From: Amycolatopsis circi
Lineage (GTDB): Bacteria; Actinomycetota; Actinomycetes; Mycobacteriales; Pseudonocardiaceae
Assembly: GCF_003385235.1 (NCBI RefSeq)
Contig: NZ_PQIA01000096.1
Location: 1-34,549, forward strand
Reading direction: 5' to 3'
Length of the DNA: 34,549 bases
How positions within the stretch are numbered: the first letter of the stretch is position 1; the number at the start of each line of letters is the position of its first letter. The translations under genes and the position numbers were made by a program. Of the stretch, positions 1 to 7,727 are shown piece after piece. A model generated the notes under the pieces. It had not been told where the DNA came from. It did not search any database and saw only the letters and a list, made by a program, of their open reading frames with translations.

Positions 1-54
1 GTCAGATTGGGATAAGAGACAGGGGCGTTGAGCGGCTTGCCGGAGCCGTCGTCG

Positions 55-442
55 GGTGGTTCGGTGCGCGATAGGTGGGCTGGACTGGTTGGCGGTGCCG
101 GAGGGCATGGGCCGGGCGCGATTCGGAGGGGCTTGTTGCGGCTGTCGTGGGGTGGTTCGGTCTGCGCTGGATGGGCTGGACTGGCTGGTGGTGCCGGAGG
201 ATGTCGGTCGGGCAGGGCGGGGGAGCGGCTGGTCGCGGCCTTCGTCGGGTGGCTCGGTCCGCGTTAGGCGGGCCGAACTGATTTGGTGGTGCCGGAGCAC
301 GTCGGCGGGGCGGGACAAGGAGGGCTCGCCGCGGCTCTTGTCGGGTGGTTCGGGCTGTGGAGCGGGTCGCTGCAGCCCTTGTCGCATGGTTCGTCCCGAG
401 CTAGACGGGCCGAACTGACTGCCGGTGCCGGAACACGTCCTC
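55..442. repeat. Degenerate tandem array, unit about 96 bp
   Basis: Units begin at 55, 151, 248 and 344 (spacing 96, 97, 96), each opening with a GGTGGTTCGG-like block and carrying a GGTGCCGGA-like block about 40 bp later. The fourth unit is internally deleted to 41 bp. A fifth begins at 385 and runs into the coding end of the FAD oxidase, so the last 13 or so codons of that gene lie inside the repeat. The unit thus consists of the gene's 3' tail plus its downstream flank. The stretch 1-400 holds no gene I can support. Confidence 0.75.
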
Positions 443-1876
443 CGGATCCCACCGCGTCTTCGCCCGCTGCAGCCGCGCGTAGTTGTCCTTGAAGTACAAG
501 TCGTGCCAGGGGACTCCGGAGGTGTTCCAGTCCGGATCGGACAGATCGGCGTCCGGATAGTTGATGTAGCACCCCTCGGCGACCTCGCCCGGCACCGGCA
601 CCCCGCCGGTGTCCGTGTACATCGCGCGGTAGAAGTCCCGCACCCAGCCGATATTCGCGGCATCCGCGTCCACTGTGGACCAGAAAGCCTGGTACAGCAG
701 CTTGAACGTGCTGTCGCGCTGGGCCACCGCGGTCGCGGCCGGGTCGACTGCGGAAATCGCGCCGCCGTAGGAAAAAGCGACCAGCATCGTGTCCGGATTA
801 GTAACGTCCGGCCGGGTCAGATACTCGTAGGCGGTACGCAGCTGCGACTCCGGGAGGGTGCTCCGGACATAAGCCGACTTGTGCTCGCCGCGCAGCGTCG
901 GGTCGGTGAGCACGGGCGTGTTCGTGCCGAGAAACCGTGTCGCCTGTAGCCAAGGCAGCCGCCGCGGGCGGGAGAGTCCGGGCATCGGGCCGAATTCGCC
1001 CGCTTGCTCGAAGCCGGTCGTCGCCAGATCGCCGAGCACGTTCGAGAGGTAGTCGTTCAGCACCCGGTCCGCATCCGGTGCGCAGGCGTCGATCTGCGCC
1101 ACCAGGCCCACGGTTCCGTTGCAGCGGTGGTTCAGCATCAGCAGGCTCGACAGCGCGGTGCCCGGCGAATCCGGCGCGCGGTGCTCGTGGTGCCAGCGGG
1201 CGTAGCCGCCGAGCAGCCGGGCGAAGCGCCGCTCGTCGAGGTCGGACCACGGCACCGACAACGCCGCGACGAGCACTTCGGACGGCGGTCGCACCAGCGG
1301 CGCACGGAACAAGAACCGTGTCACCACGCCGAACGAGCCGCCGCCACCCCCAGTGTGTGCCCAGAAAAGATCGGCTTCGGGCCCGGACGAGTCGCGGGTG
1401 ACCACGATCGTCCGGCCGTCGGCCAGCACGACTTCGACGCCGTGCAGGTGGTCGACGGTGAGCCCGTCCCGCCGCGACAGCAGGCCGTAGCCGCCGCCGG
1501 TGACGTGTCCTCCGGCACCGACGGAGTAGCAGATGCCGCCCGGGATCGTCACGCCCCAGCCGCGGTACAGCCGCTCGTAGACGTCCTGCAGCCGCGCCCC
1601 GGCTCCTACGGAGTAGAGGCCGTCCGCGTAGTCCACTTCGGACAGTCCGCTGAGGTCGAGGATCTCGTCGACCCCCTCGTGGTGGACGAAATCCTCGAAG
1701 CAGTGGCCGCCGCTGCGGATCGAGAGCCGCCCGCGCGCGCCGGTGACGGCCGAAGCGACCTCCTCGGTGCTCCGCGGCAGATGCACCGACGCCGGTTTCG
1801 CGGTGTAGCGCTGATTGACGCCTGCCGTGAAGTCCGCGTAGCGCGGGTCTTCCGGCCCGATCACGCGTCCGGTCAT
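401..1876 (-). CDS. BBE-like FAD-dependent oxidase (bicovalent flavin)
   Basis: A 491-residue oxidase of the berberine-bridge-enzyme/FAD_binding_4 family, which oxidises alcohols, sugars or amines and passes electrons to oxygen. The N-terminal FAD domain has SGGHCFED with His58 and PGGICYSVGAGGH with Cys116, the two positions that anchor FAD covalently in BBE-type enzymes. The C-terminal BBE segment (YINYPDADL, then YFKDNYARL and DPEDVFRHRQSV) is complete. I chose the ATG at 1874-1876 because GGGAGGAG lies just before it and homology starts there; the open frame continues upstream to 2014 without support. It is the last gene of a four-gene minus-strand operon. No signal peptide is seen, so it is probably cytoplasmic. 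Its 3' end is part of the tandem array. Substrate unknown. Confidence 0.93.
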   Translation of the reverse strand: MTGRVIGPEDPRYADFTAGVNQRYTAKPASVHLPRSTEEVASAVTGARGRLSIRSGGHCFEDFVHHEGVDEILDLSGLSEVDYADGLYSVGAGARLQDVYERLYRGWGVTIPGGICYSVGAGGHVTGGGYGLLSRRDGLTVDHLHGVEVVLADGRTIVVTRDSSGPEADLFWAHTGGGGGSFGVVTRFLFRAPLVRPPSEVLVAALSVPWSDLDERRFARLLGGYARWHHEHRAPDSPGTALSSLLMLNHRCNGTVGLVAQIDACAPDADRVLNDYLSNVLGDLATTGFEQAGEFGPMPGLSRPRRLPWLQATRFLGTNTPVLTDPTLRGEHKSAYVRSTLPESQLRTAYEYLTRPDVTNPDTMLVAFSYGGAISAVDPAATAVAQRDSTFKLLYQAFWSTVDADAANIGWVRDFYRAMYTDTGGVPVPGEVAEGCYINYPDADLSDPDWNTSGVPWHDLYFKDNYARLQRAKTRWDPEDVFRHRQSVRPV

Positions 1877-1926
1877 GGCTCCTCCCGGAAGGGGAGGCCG
1901 GGACGGACAGCCGTCCCGGCCTCTGA

Positions 1927-2112
1927 TCAGAGGTCTCCGGCGAGCTTCCCGCCGAGGCCCCAGTGGTCCTTTTCGACGTCGGTGACGATGACCGTGACCG
2001 CGGCTTCGGGGCACTTCGCGAGCCGCGAAACAGTGCCCGTCACCTCCTCGACGAGCTGGCGGCGTTCGGCCTCACTGGCTCCCTTCCACCAGTTCACGTG
2101 CACGACCGGCAT
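1927..2112 (-). CDS. 4-oxalocrotonate tautomerase family protein
   Basis: A 61-residue protein with the size and start of the 4-OT family: after Met removal the chain begins with Pro (MPVVHVNWW), the general base/acid that moves protons between keto and enol forms. The length matches the family (about 62). A perfect GGAGGT ribosome site lies 8 bases before the ATG. The first 41 bases overlap the 3' end of the MFS gene in another frame, which suggests translational coupling. It lies 50 bp before the FAD oxidase, so the tautomerase could act on that enzyme's enolisable product. This is inferred from position only. Confidence 0.9.
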   Translation of the reverse strand: MPVVHVNWWKGASEAERRQLVEEVTGTVSRLAKCPEAAVTVIVTDVEKDHWGLGGKLAGDL

Positions 2113-3274
2113 CGCTGTTCACCTCCTTTCCCGTCCGGCGGTCCAGGCCCACCGCGCCGAGCGCGACGACCAGCGAGGCCACGGCCAGCCCGGCGCCGAT
2201 CCAGCTCGGAGAAAGCAGCCCGGCGCCCGCGCTGATGCCGACGCCGCCGAGCCACGGGCCGAGCGCGTTGCCGACGTTGAACGCCGAGATGTTGCTCGTG
2301 CTCGCCAGCGTCGGCGCGCCTTCGGTCTCGTTCATCACGCGGGTCTGCAGCGCGGGGTTGATCAGGAAGCTGCCGACGCCGAACAGGAACAGCGTGACGA
2401 TCATGGCCGGTTTGCTGTGCGCGGTAAGGGAAAACACGCCGAGCATCACCGCGAGCAGCAGCAGCCCCGCGCACAGCGTGCCCATCAGCGAGCGGTCGGC
2501 GAGCTTGCCGCCGAGCACGCTGCCGAGGAACGTGCCGACGCCGAACAGCGCCAGCAGCGGAGGCACCATTCCGGCGGAGAACCCGGTGAGATCGGTCAGC
2601 AGCGGCGCGATGTAGGTGTAAGCGGTGTAGAGCGCCGCCTGGCTCAGCGTGGTCGTGCCCAGTGCCAGCCACACCTTGGGGTTGCGGAACGCGGCCAGTT
2701 CGTGGCGCAGGCCGAGATGGCCCGCCCGCGGCTGGTGCGGCACCAGCACGAGGACGCCGACCAGGTCGATCACGCCGAGGATCGCGACCGCGAGGAAGGT
2801 CGCGCGCCAGCCGAAATGCTGGCCGACGAACGTGCCGAGCGGAACCCCGGCGATGGTGGCGATGGTCAGTCCGCCGAACATGATCGCGATGGCCCGGGCG
2901 CGCTTGCCCGGTTCGACCAGGTTCGACGCCACCACCGCGCCGATGCCGAAGAACGAGCCGTGCGCGACGGCGGTGACCACGCGGGCGGCCATCAGCACGC
3001 CGAACGACGGCGCGGCGGCGGCGAGCACCTCGCCCGCGATGAACACCACGAGCAGCGCCACGAGCGCCGATTTGCGCGGCACCTTCGTGGTCGCGGCGGT
3101 GATCAGCGGGGCGCCGATGACGACGCCGACGGCGAACAGCGAGATGAGCAGCCCGGCCTGCGGCAGGGAGACGCCGAACGCGCCGGACAGTTCCGGCAGC
3201 AGGCCGGCGATCATGAACTCGGTCGTGCCCAGGCTGAACACCGTCAGCCCGAGCACGAACAGGGCGATGGGCAT
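2072..3274 (-). CDS. MFS transporter, DHA1 family (AraJ/YdhP-like)
   Basis: A 400-residue, roughly 12-helix major facilitator, probably a proton-driven exporter in the inner membrane. It starts MPIALFVLGLTVFSLGTTEF, typical of the AraJ/YdhP/Cmx drug-and-sugar efflux group. A basic cytoplasmic loop lies near residue 65 (TTKVPRKS) and a motif-C-like GVPLG segment near residue 145. The start has GGGAG about 6 bases upstream. It is second in the minus-strand operon, 28 bp after the GlcG-like gene. The partner enzymes suggest it exports a compound handled by the operon. Cargo cannot be read from sequence. Confidence 0.93.
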   Translation of the reverse strand: MPIALFVLGLTVFSLGTTEFMIAGLLPELSGAFGVSLPQAGLLISLFAVGVVIGAPLITAATTKVPRKSALVALLVVFIAGEVLAAAAPSFGVLMAARVVTAVAHGSFFGIGAVVASNLVEPGKRARAIAIMFGGLTIATIAGVPLGTFVGQHFGWRATFLAVAILGVIDLVGVLVLVPHQPRAGHLGLRHELAAFRNPKVWLALGTTTLSQAALYTAYTYIAPLLTDLTGFSAGMVPPLLALFGVGTFLGSVLGGKLADRSLMGTLCAGLLLLAVMLGVFSLTAHSKPAMIVTLFLFGVGSFLINPALQTRVMNETEGAPTLASTSNISAFNVGNALGPWLGGVGISAGAGLLSPSWIGAGLAVASLVVALGAVGLDRRTGKEVNSDAGRARELVEGSQ

Positions 3275-3302
3275 CGTGACTCCCGGAGGGTTCGGGCGAT
3301 GG

Positions 3303-3728
3303 TCAGGACTCGAGCGCCGACAGTCCGGCCTCGGCGATCTTGACGTCGTCTGTCCAATGCGCGCCGGAGACGCCGATCGCGCCGACCAGTTCGCCGCCGA
3401 CCACGATCGGGAGGCCGCCGCCCATGCCGACCAGGCGGTCGATGGCCGTGGGCGCGGCGGTCCGCAGCACCGGGTCGGCGTCGAGCACCTCGGACCACTT
3501 CTCCGTCGGCATCGCCGAGGACGCCGCGGTGTAGGCCTTGTCCTGCGCGACCTGCACGGCGTTGAGCTTCGCGCCGTCCTGGCGCAGGAACGCCTTCAGA
3601 TTGCCGCCTTCGTCCACCACCGCGAGGGCGAACCGCTTGTCGGTCGCCTTCGCGGCCTCGTCGGCGGCGCGGACGATCCGCCAGGCCAATTCGTCGCTGA
3701 CGGACGACCGGCGCTGCACGTGAGGCAT
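3303..3728 (-). CDS. GlcG/HbpS family heme-binding-type protein (DUF336)
   Basis: A 141-residue protein of the GlcG/HbpS (DUF336, Haem_degrading) family. Characteristic blocks are ALAVVDEGGNLKAFLRQDGA, the QDKAYTA segment and MGGGLPIVVGGELVGAIGVSG near the C-terminus. Members bind heme or small molecules or accompany oxidoreductases; the exact role here is unknown. I set the start at the ATG ending at 3728 because GGAGA stands 6 bases upstream, rather than the longer open frame to 3917. It is the first gene of the operon GlcG - MFS - tautomerase - FAD oxidase and is transcribed from the shared regulatory region with the divergent tetR. Confidence 0.9.
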   Translation of the reverse strand: MPHVQRRSSVSDELAWRIVRAADEAAKATDKRFALAVVDEGGNLKAFLRQDGAKLNAVQVAQDKAYTAASSAMPTEKWSEVLDADPVLRTAAPTAIDRLVGMGGGLPIVVGGELVGAIGVSGAHWTDDVKIAEAGLSALES

Positions 3729-3834
3729 GAGAACTCTCCTTGTCTGGCGAGTGCGGTTTTCTCTTCGGTGCCGCCGGCCACAGGAGGGTGCGCACCGGGA
3801 CCGGTCGCACACGGACCGCATCCGGCGGTCGTCT

Positions 3835-3864
3835 CGACCGTACCAAATCTGGAACGGTCGGCAA
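3835..3864 (-). promoter_or_regulatory. 26 bp dyad overlapping the promoter of the GlcG operon
   Basis: Positions 3835-3860 form a near-perfect palindrome: 7-base arms CGACCGT/ACGGTCG plus inner CCA/TGG, 11 of 13 pairs matching. On the minus strand a TTGCCG (3859-3864) and TACGGT (3837-3842) with 16 bp between them give a plausible promoter, so the dyad would cover both hexamers. This suggests an operator for a dimeric regulator controlling the minus-strand operon, with a leader of about 100 bases. Confidence 0.6.
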
Positions 3865-3942
3865 ACTATAGGCGGGCAATCAAGCGAGTCTGAGGCGACG
3901 GAAGCCTTGTATGCCAAAGGAAAACGAAAATCATCGATTCTT

Positions 3943-3996
3943 ATTGTTGAACGTTCAGTCCAGATAGTGCGCTCTATTGTTGACCTTTCGTTCCAG
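3943..3996. promoter_or_regulatory. Two direct operator-like repeats upstream of tetR
   Basis: A 21-base sequence starting ATTGTTGA and ending CCAG occurs at 3943-3963 and again at 3976-3996 (17 of 21 identical), 33 bp apart, close to three helical turns. The first copy contains the perfect 10 bp palindrome TGAACGTTCA (3948-3957). The second overlaps the -35 box of the tetR promoter. The layout fits autoregulation by the adjacent TetR protein. Confidence 0.6.
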
Positions 3997-4014
3997 GTTC
4001 CTTAGGCTGGGGAC
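3980..4014 (+). promoter_or_regulatory. tetR promoter, probably leaderless
   Basis: TTGACC at 3980-3985 and TAGGCT at 4003-4008 are 17 bp apart, a strong match to the vegetative actinobacterial promoter. Six bases separate the -10 box from the ATG at 4015, so transcription would start on or next to the start codon and no ribosome site is present. Leaderless mRNAs are common in actinobacteria. Confidence 0.7.
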
Positions 4015-4599
4015 ATGCCCCGAGTTCGCGAGTTCGACACCGACGAGGTGATCCAGAAGGCCATGGAGGTCTTCTGGCGCAAGGGCTACGAAGCCACCTC
4101 GATCCAGGATCTCGCCGAGGCGACCGGGCTCGGCCGCGGCTCGCTCTACGCCGCGTTCGACAGCAAGCACGGCCTCTACGAGCGCGCGCTGCAGCGGTAC
4201 GTCCGGCAGACCACCGACGCCACCCGCGAATCGCTGATGCAGCGGGTGCCGATCCGGCAGGTGATGCGCGACCTGCTGCTCGGCCGCATCGACGACGCGC
4301 TGGAGGAGCCGGGCAGGCCGGGCTGCCTGCTGGTCATGGCGATCACCGAGCGGGTGCCGCACGACGAGGCGGCCAACCGGATCGTGTGCGACGCGATCTC
4401 CGCGCTGCAGGACTCCTTCTACGGAACGCTGCACCTGGCCCGCAGCATGGGCGAGCTGCCGCCGGGGGCCGATATCCCCGCGTTGTCGAATTTCCTGGTG
4501 ACGATGATTCAGGGGCTGCGCGTGATGAGTGCGGTCTGCCGCGACAAGACGTTGCTGGGCCAGGTTGTCGACACCGCGCTGAACGCCATTCCGGAATAA
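4015..4599 (+). CDS. TetR/AcrR family transcriptional regulator
   Basis: A 194-residue repressor-type regulator. The N-terminal helix-turn-helix (about residues 8-53) has the family pattern: MEVFWRKGYEATSIQDLAEA, then TGLGRGSLYAAFDSKHGLYE. The C-terminal half is a ligand-binding and dimer domain with no recognised ligand. It is divergent from the GlcG - MFS - tautomerase - oxidase operon, the usual arrangement for a local repressor released by a substrate of the operon. Two 21-base repeats in its own promoter region are candidate operators. The gene is followed by an intrinsic terminator. Confidence 0.95.
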   Translation: MPRVREFDTDEVIQKAMEVFWRKGYEATSIQDLAEATGLGRGSLYAAFDSKHGLYERALQRYVRQTTDATRESLMQRVPIRQVMRDLLLGRIDDALEEPGRPGCLLVMAITERVPHDEAANRIVCDAISALQDSFYGTLHLARSMGELPPGADIPALSNFLVTMIQGLRVMSAVCRDKTLLGQVVDTALNAIPE

Positions 4600-4614
4600 C
4601 TCCATTTCCGTGCC

Positions 4615-4650
4615 AAGAGGTGATCATCGCAAGGATGGTCGCCTCTTTTT
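4615..4650 (+). terminator. Intrinsic terminator after tetR
   Basis: A 14 bp stem (4615-4628 with 4634-4647, two G-U pairs), a 5-base loop and a T tract at 4646-4650 lie 15 bases after the tetR stop codon. Confidence 0.85.
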
Positions 4651-5142
4651 CATGCTGAAAAGAAGGCCCTTGGCGGTCTGCTGGTTCCCTTGTCGATCAT
4701 GCGCGGCATGTCGGAAAGTGTTTGCTCGGGGCTCGTCTCCAGCGTCGGTTTCACAGGAGATCCCGACTGTCCGATGTGGTCGCGAGTCGGCTGTTGTGCT
4801 TATGCTGCAATGGCTTTCAGGAATCTGTCCTGGTCGGATCAATGTTTCGCGGCTTTAAACTGTGGCGACGCTCACAAGAAAATTCCCCGGTGGATGTCCG
4901 GCTTCCCGGGCGCGCCCGTGGACGTCCCGGTTGCGTCATTTGGCGGAGCGGGAAATTTACTGGATCGATACAGTCAATGACCGCTGCGTAATTTGCGCCA
5001 ATTCTCCGGCCCGCGGAGCGCTTTGCGGCGGACTGCGGCCGGCTAGTACGGTCGCCACCGGAAGCGAAACGCGGAATTGAATCGCGTTGATCAATTCGGC
5101 TTCCGTCACTGGGCAATTATCGGCAACCTGATTGGATACGGG
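4651..5142. other. Non-coding upstream region of the bicupin operon
   Basis: About 490 bp, visibly poorer in GC than the genes around it, with no recognisable reading frame. It contains a 16-base dyad at 4959-4974 (7 of 8 pairs, centre ATCGAT) and a second dyad at 5071-5100. It probably contains the promoter and control sites of the downstream operon; I could not pick one convincing pair of promoter hexamers. Confidence 0.5.
5071..5100. promoter_or_regulatory. Dyad symmetry upstream of the bicupin gene
   Basis: GCGGAATTGA (5071-5080) and TCAATTCGGC (5091-5100) are inverted copies with 9 of 10 matches and a 10 bp spacer. It lies about 43 bp before the preferred ATG of the operon's first gene, a good place for an operator. 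The possible TTG start at 5077 falls inside it. Confidence 0.5.
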
Positions 5143-5928
5143 ATGCTTGTCGACCAGATTCAGGGAACGATCGTCCGCGCCGCGGACTTCGTCTTCTCGC
5201 CGTTCGACTGGGGCCGCGTCGCCGAGCCCGTAGGCCCGGCTCTGGGGGCGCACCAGGTCACCCTGCTCGTCGTGGAGGTCGCGCCCGGGAAGGCGTGGCG
5301 CCTCGGCTGGGCGCTGGAGGAAGAGAACGTGGCGGTCGTCTTCGCCGGCTCCGGCCACGGCGACGTCACCGGCCATCGCACGGAGGTCGCCCGCGGCTCC
5401 GCCCTGCACTCGCCGACCGGGCGGACGCTCGAACTCGAAGCGGGCGACGACGGCTTGACCGCTTACGTGTGGCGAACTCGCTTGGCGGGCAACGAACCCG
5501 CCGGTACCGCGCCGCGGCTGGACAACGACCTGTGGAACACCGAAACGCAGTTGCACGGCTTCAGCGGCACCGGCGAGGTCGCCGCCGACGACAAGACCGC
5601 CGTCATGAATTTCCTTTTCTGGCCCGGAACCGGCAGCGCGCGGCTTTGCCTGCACTGCGGGATCCAGGACCCGGGCCAGACTTTCAACGTCCATCAGCAC
5701 CCGGAGAGCGAAGAGGCTTTCATCGCTTTCGAAGGCGACGGTCAGATGTACCTGATCGACCGCTGGCACGACGTCTCTCCCGGCGACGTGCTGTTCGCCG
5801 CCCCCGGCGTGCCGCACGGCACGCGCAATCCGGAATCGGCCGCGCAGCGGTTCGCCACGTGCGGCGGCCCGACTCCGTTCGACCCTGTCCTCTACGCCCG
5901 TGCGGGCGTTTCCGCGGAGGTGAAGTAG
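5143..5928 (+). CDS. Bicupin protein, first gene of the operon
   Basis: A protein of about 261 residues made of two cupin folds. The C-terminal cupin keeps metal ligands: H184 and H186 with E190/E191 in FNVHQHPESEEAF, and H225 in PGVPHG after PGDVLF. The N-terminal cupin (about residues 10-110) has no such His set and may be structural. Cupins include dioxygenases, isomerases and aminohydrolases; the bicupin ureidoglycine aminohydrolase has a similar layout but I see no specific match. I prefer the ATG at 5143; a TTG at 5077 would add 22 residues but sits in a dyad. Its stop is 5 bases before the amidotransferase start, so it is co-transcribed. Confidence 0.8.
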   Translation: MLVDQIQGTIVRAADFVFSPFDWGRVAEPVGPALGAHQVTLLVVEVAPGKAWRLGWALEEENVAVVFAGSGHGDVTGHRTEVARGSALHSPTGRTLELEAGDDGLTAYVWRTRLAGNEPAGTAPRLDNDLWNTETQLHGFSGTGEVAADDKTAVMNFLFWPGTGSARLCLHCGIQDPGQTFNVHQHPESEEAFIAFEGDGQMYLIDRWHDVSPGDVLFAAPGVPHGTRNPESAAQRFATCGGPTPFDPVLYARAGVSAEVK

Positions 5929-5933
5929 TCGTC

Positions 5934-7727
5934 ATGTGCCGGATCTACGGACACTTGGGCGGGAGCCTCGCGCACCACCATCTGCGCGCGGTTTCGGCGC
6001 TGCAGCGGCACGGCGGCCCGGATGCCCGGTTCAGCGCGGCGGGCGAAGGCTGGGCGCTGGGCAACAACCGGCTGGCCATCGTGGACCTCGACGGCGGCGA
6101 GCAGCCCTACCGGCTCGGCCGCGAGATCCAGGTCGTCTTCAACGGCGAAATCTACAACCACGACGTGCTGCGCCGCGACCTGCACGCGGCCGGCTACGTC
6201 TTCCACGACCACTGCGACGGCAACGTGCTCCCGGCGCTGTACCACAAGTACGGCCTGGACTTCGTCGACCACCTCGACGGGATGTACGCCATCGCGGTGC
6301 TGGACCTGCGAGCCGAGCCGAAGCTCGTGCTCGTGACCGACGACGCGGGCATGAAACCGCTGTACCACCACGAAAACCCGGAACGCGGCGAGCTGTATTT
6401 CTCCTCGGAGCTGCCGGCTCTGCTGAGCGTCCCGGGCGTCGGATGGGAGCAGCGGGACGAGGGGCTCGACAGCTACCTCACCACGAAAACGCCCTTCGGG
6501 GAGCGGACGATGTTCGACCGGGTCCGGGTGCTGCCGCGGGCGGCCACCGCCGTCTACACGCGCTCGGGCGGGTTGAAGATCTCGCGGCGCGCGGAAGGCG
6601 CGTTCCCGGTCGAGGGCGGCGATCTCGCCGAGGCGGGCAGCCGGGTGCGCGACACGCTGCGCGCCGAAACCCGCAGGCTCGCGCTGGCCGACGTCCCGAT
6701 CTCGACGATCACCAGCGGGGGACTGGATTCGAGCCTGGTGACGGCGTTGCTGGCGGAGAAGGTCCCGCACGTGCACGCGTTCAACATCGCCTACACCGGG
6801 GACTGGCCGTTCGACGAGAAGGCCTACGCCCGCGAGGTCGCCGCCCGCAGCGGCGCGACGTATCACCAGATCGAAGCGGACCCGGCGATGTTCCCGGATC
6901 TGCTCGGTGAAGTCGTGTGGCATCTTGGCCAGCCGAACGCCGACCCGATCACGCTGAGCACCTATCTGTTGTTCCAGGGCGTGCACGACGCCGGGTTCAA
7001 GGTGACGCTCTCCGGGGACGCCGCGGACGAGATCTTCGGCGGCTACCGCCGGATCAGCAACGCGGTGGCCGGGGCCGAAGACTGGCCGAACGGATACGTC
7101 GAAGCGCTCGCGGCAGTGCCCGCCGCGCTGCGGGACCGGCTGTACACCGACGAATACCGGGACCTGTTGCGGCGCAACGGAACTGAGGCCGAGCGGATCA
7201 CGCGGCGGCTGCGCGGTGCCGGGCCGGACCGGCTGGCCGCGATCACGGAGTTCGAAGTGGACGAACGCCTGCCCGCCTATCACCTGCGCCGCGTCGACCA
7301 CCTGAGCATGGCGCATTCGGTCGAGGTGCGGTTGCCGTTCTGCCAGCGCTCGGTCACCCGGCTGGCCCGGCGATTGCCCGCCGAACAGCGGGTGCGCGGC
7401 CGGGAGGTGAAGCGCGCGCTCTACGCGGCTGGCCGGGGACTCGTGCCGGATTCGGTGCTCGAGCGGCCGAAGCAGCCGTTCACGCTGCCGATCACCTCGA
7501 TGCTCGCGGCCGGGCAGCCGTTGCACAGCTATGCCCGGGACATGCTTTCGGGCCCGTCGCTCGCCGACCGCGGGCAGCTCGATCCGAAGGCCGTGGCCGG
7601 GCTGTTCGACGCGCAGGCCGCCCGGCCGAACGACGAATCGGCGCTGGCCATCTGGTCGCTGCTCATCCACCGGATCTGGAGCGAGCAGCTGGTGAGCGGC
7701 GGCGCCAGGGAAAGGAGCGCGGCCTGA
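5934..7727 (+). CDS. Asparagine synthetase-like glutamine amidotransferase (AsnB family)
   Basis: A 597-residue two-domain enzyme. The N-terminal class-II glutaminase starts Met-Cys2 (MCRIYG), the catalytic Cys, and has HGGPD, NNRLAIVDL, FNGEIYNH and SSELPALL. The C-terminal ATP-pyrophosphatase domain has the P-loop SGGLDSS at residues 261-267 and LSGDAADEIFGGY. It should activate a carboxylate as the AMP ester and transfer ammonia from glutamine, giving a carboxamide. GGAGGTGA lies 10 bases upstream. Placement among an isomerase, a flavoprotein and a cyclic amidohydrolase suggests a dedicated substrate rather than housekeeping asparagine synthesis. The intact Cys2 argues against a beta-lactam synthetase. 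Its TGA overlaps the next ATG by one base. Confidence 0.93.
   Translation: MCRIYGHLGGSLAHHHLRAVSALQRHGGPDARFSAAGEGWALGNNRLAIVDLDGGEQPYRLGREIQVVFNGEIYNHDVLRRDLHAAGYVFHDHCDGNVLPALYHKYGLDFVDHLDGMYAIAVLDLRAEPKLVLVTDDAGMKPLYHHENPERGELYFSSELPALLSVPGVGWEQRDEGLDSYLTTKTPFGERTMFDRVRVLPRAATAVYTRSGGLKISRRAEGAFPVEGGDLAEAGSRVRDTLRAETRRLALADVPISTITSGGLDSSLVTALLAEKVPHVHAFNIAYTGDWPFDEKAYAREVAARSGATYHQIEADPAMFPDLLGEVVWHLGQPNADPITLSTYLLFQGVHDAGFKVTLSGDAADEIFGGYRRISNAVAGAEDWPNGYVEALAAVPAALRDRLYTDEYRDLLRRNGTEAERITRRLRGAGPDRLAAITEFEVDERLPAYHLRRVDHLSMAHSVEVRLPFCQRSVTRLARRLPAEQRVRGREVKRALYAAGRGLVPDSVLERPKQPFTLPITSMLAAGQPLHSYARDMLSGPSLADRGQLDPKAVAGLFDAQAARPNDESALAIWSLLIHRIWSEQLVSGGARERSAA

Noticed and set aside
55..442. 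CRISPR array
   Set aside because: Units are about 96 bp, degenerate throughout, with no constant short repeat and no unique spacers or cas genes.
1004..3343. A 779-codon open frame on the plus strand opposite the FAD oxidase and MFS genes
   Set aside because: It is antisense to genes with clear motifs and ribosome sites, and its translation is Arg/Ala/Asp-rich without any domain; it results from high GC.
5077..5142. TTG start that would add 22 residues to the bicupin protein
   Set aside because: No ribosome site, start inside a dyad, and the extra residues do not look like cupin sequence; kept only as an alternative.
5892..7670. A 592-codon minus-strand frame opposite the AsnB-like gene
   Set aside because: Its sequence is low-complexity Arg/Val/Gln; the plus-strand gene has all catalytic motifs.
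5934..7727. Beta-lactam synthetase reading of the AsnB-like protein
   Set aside because: Beta-lactam synthetases lack the Cys2 glutaminase nucleophile; here Cys2 and the glutaminase motifs are intact and no carbapenem or clavam genes are near.
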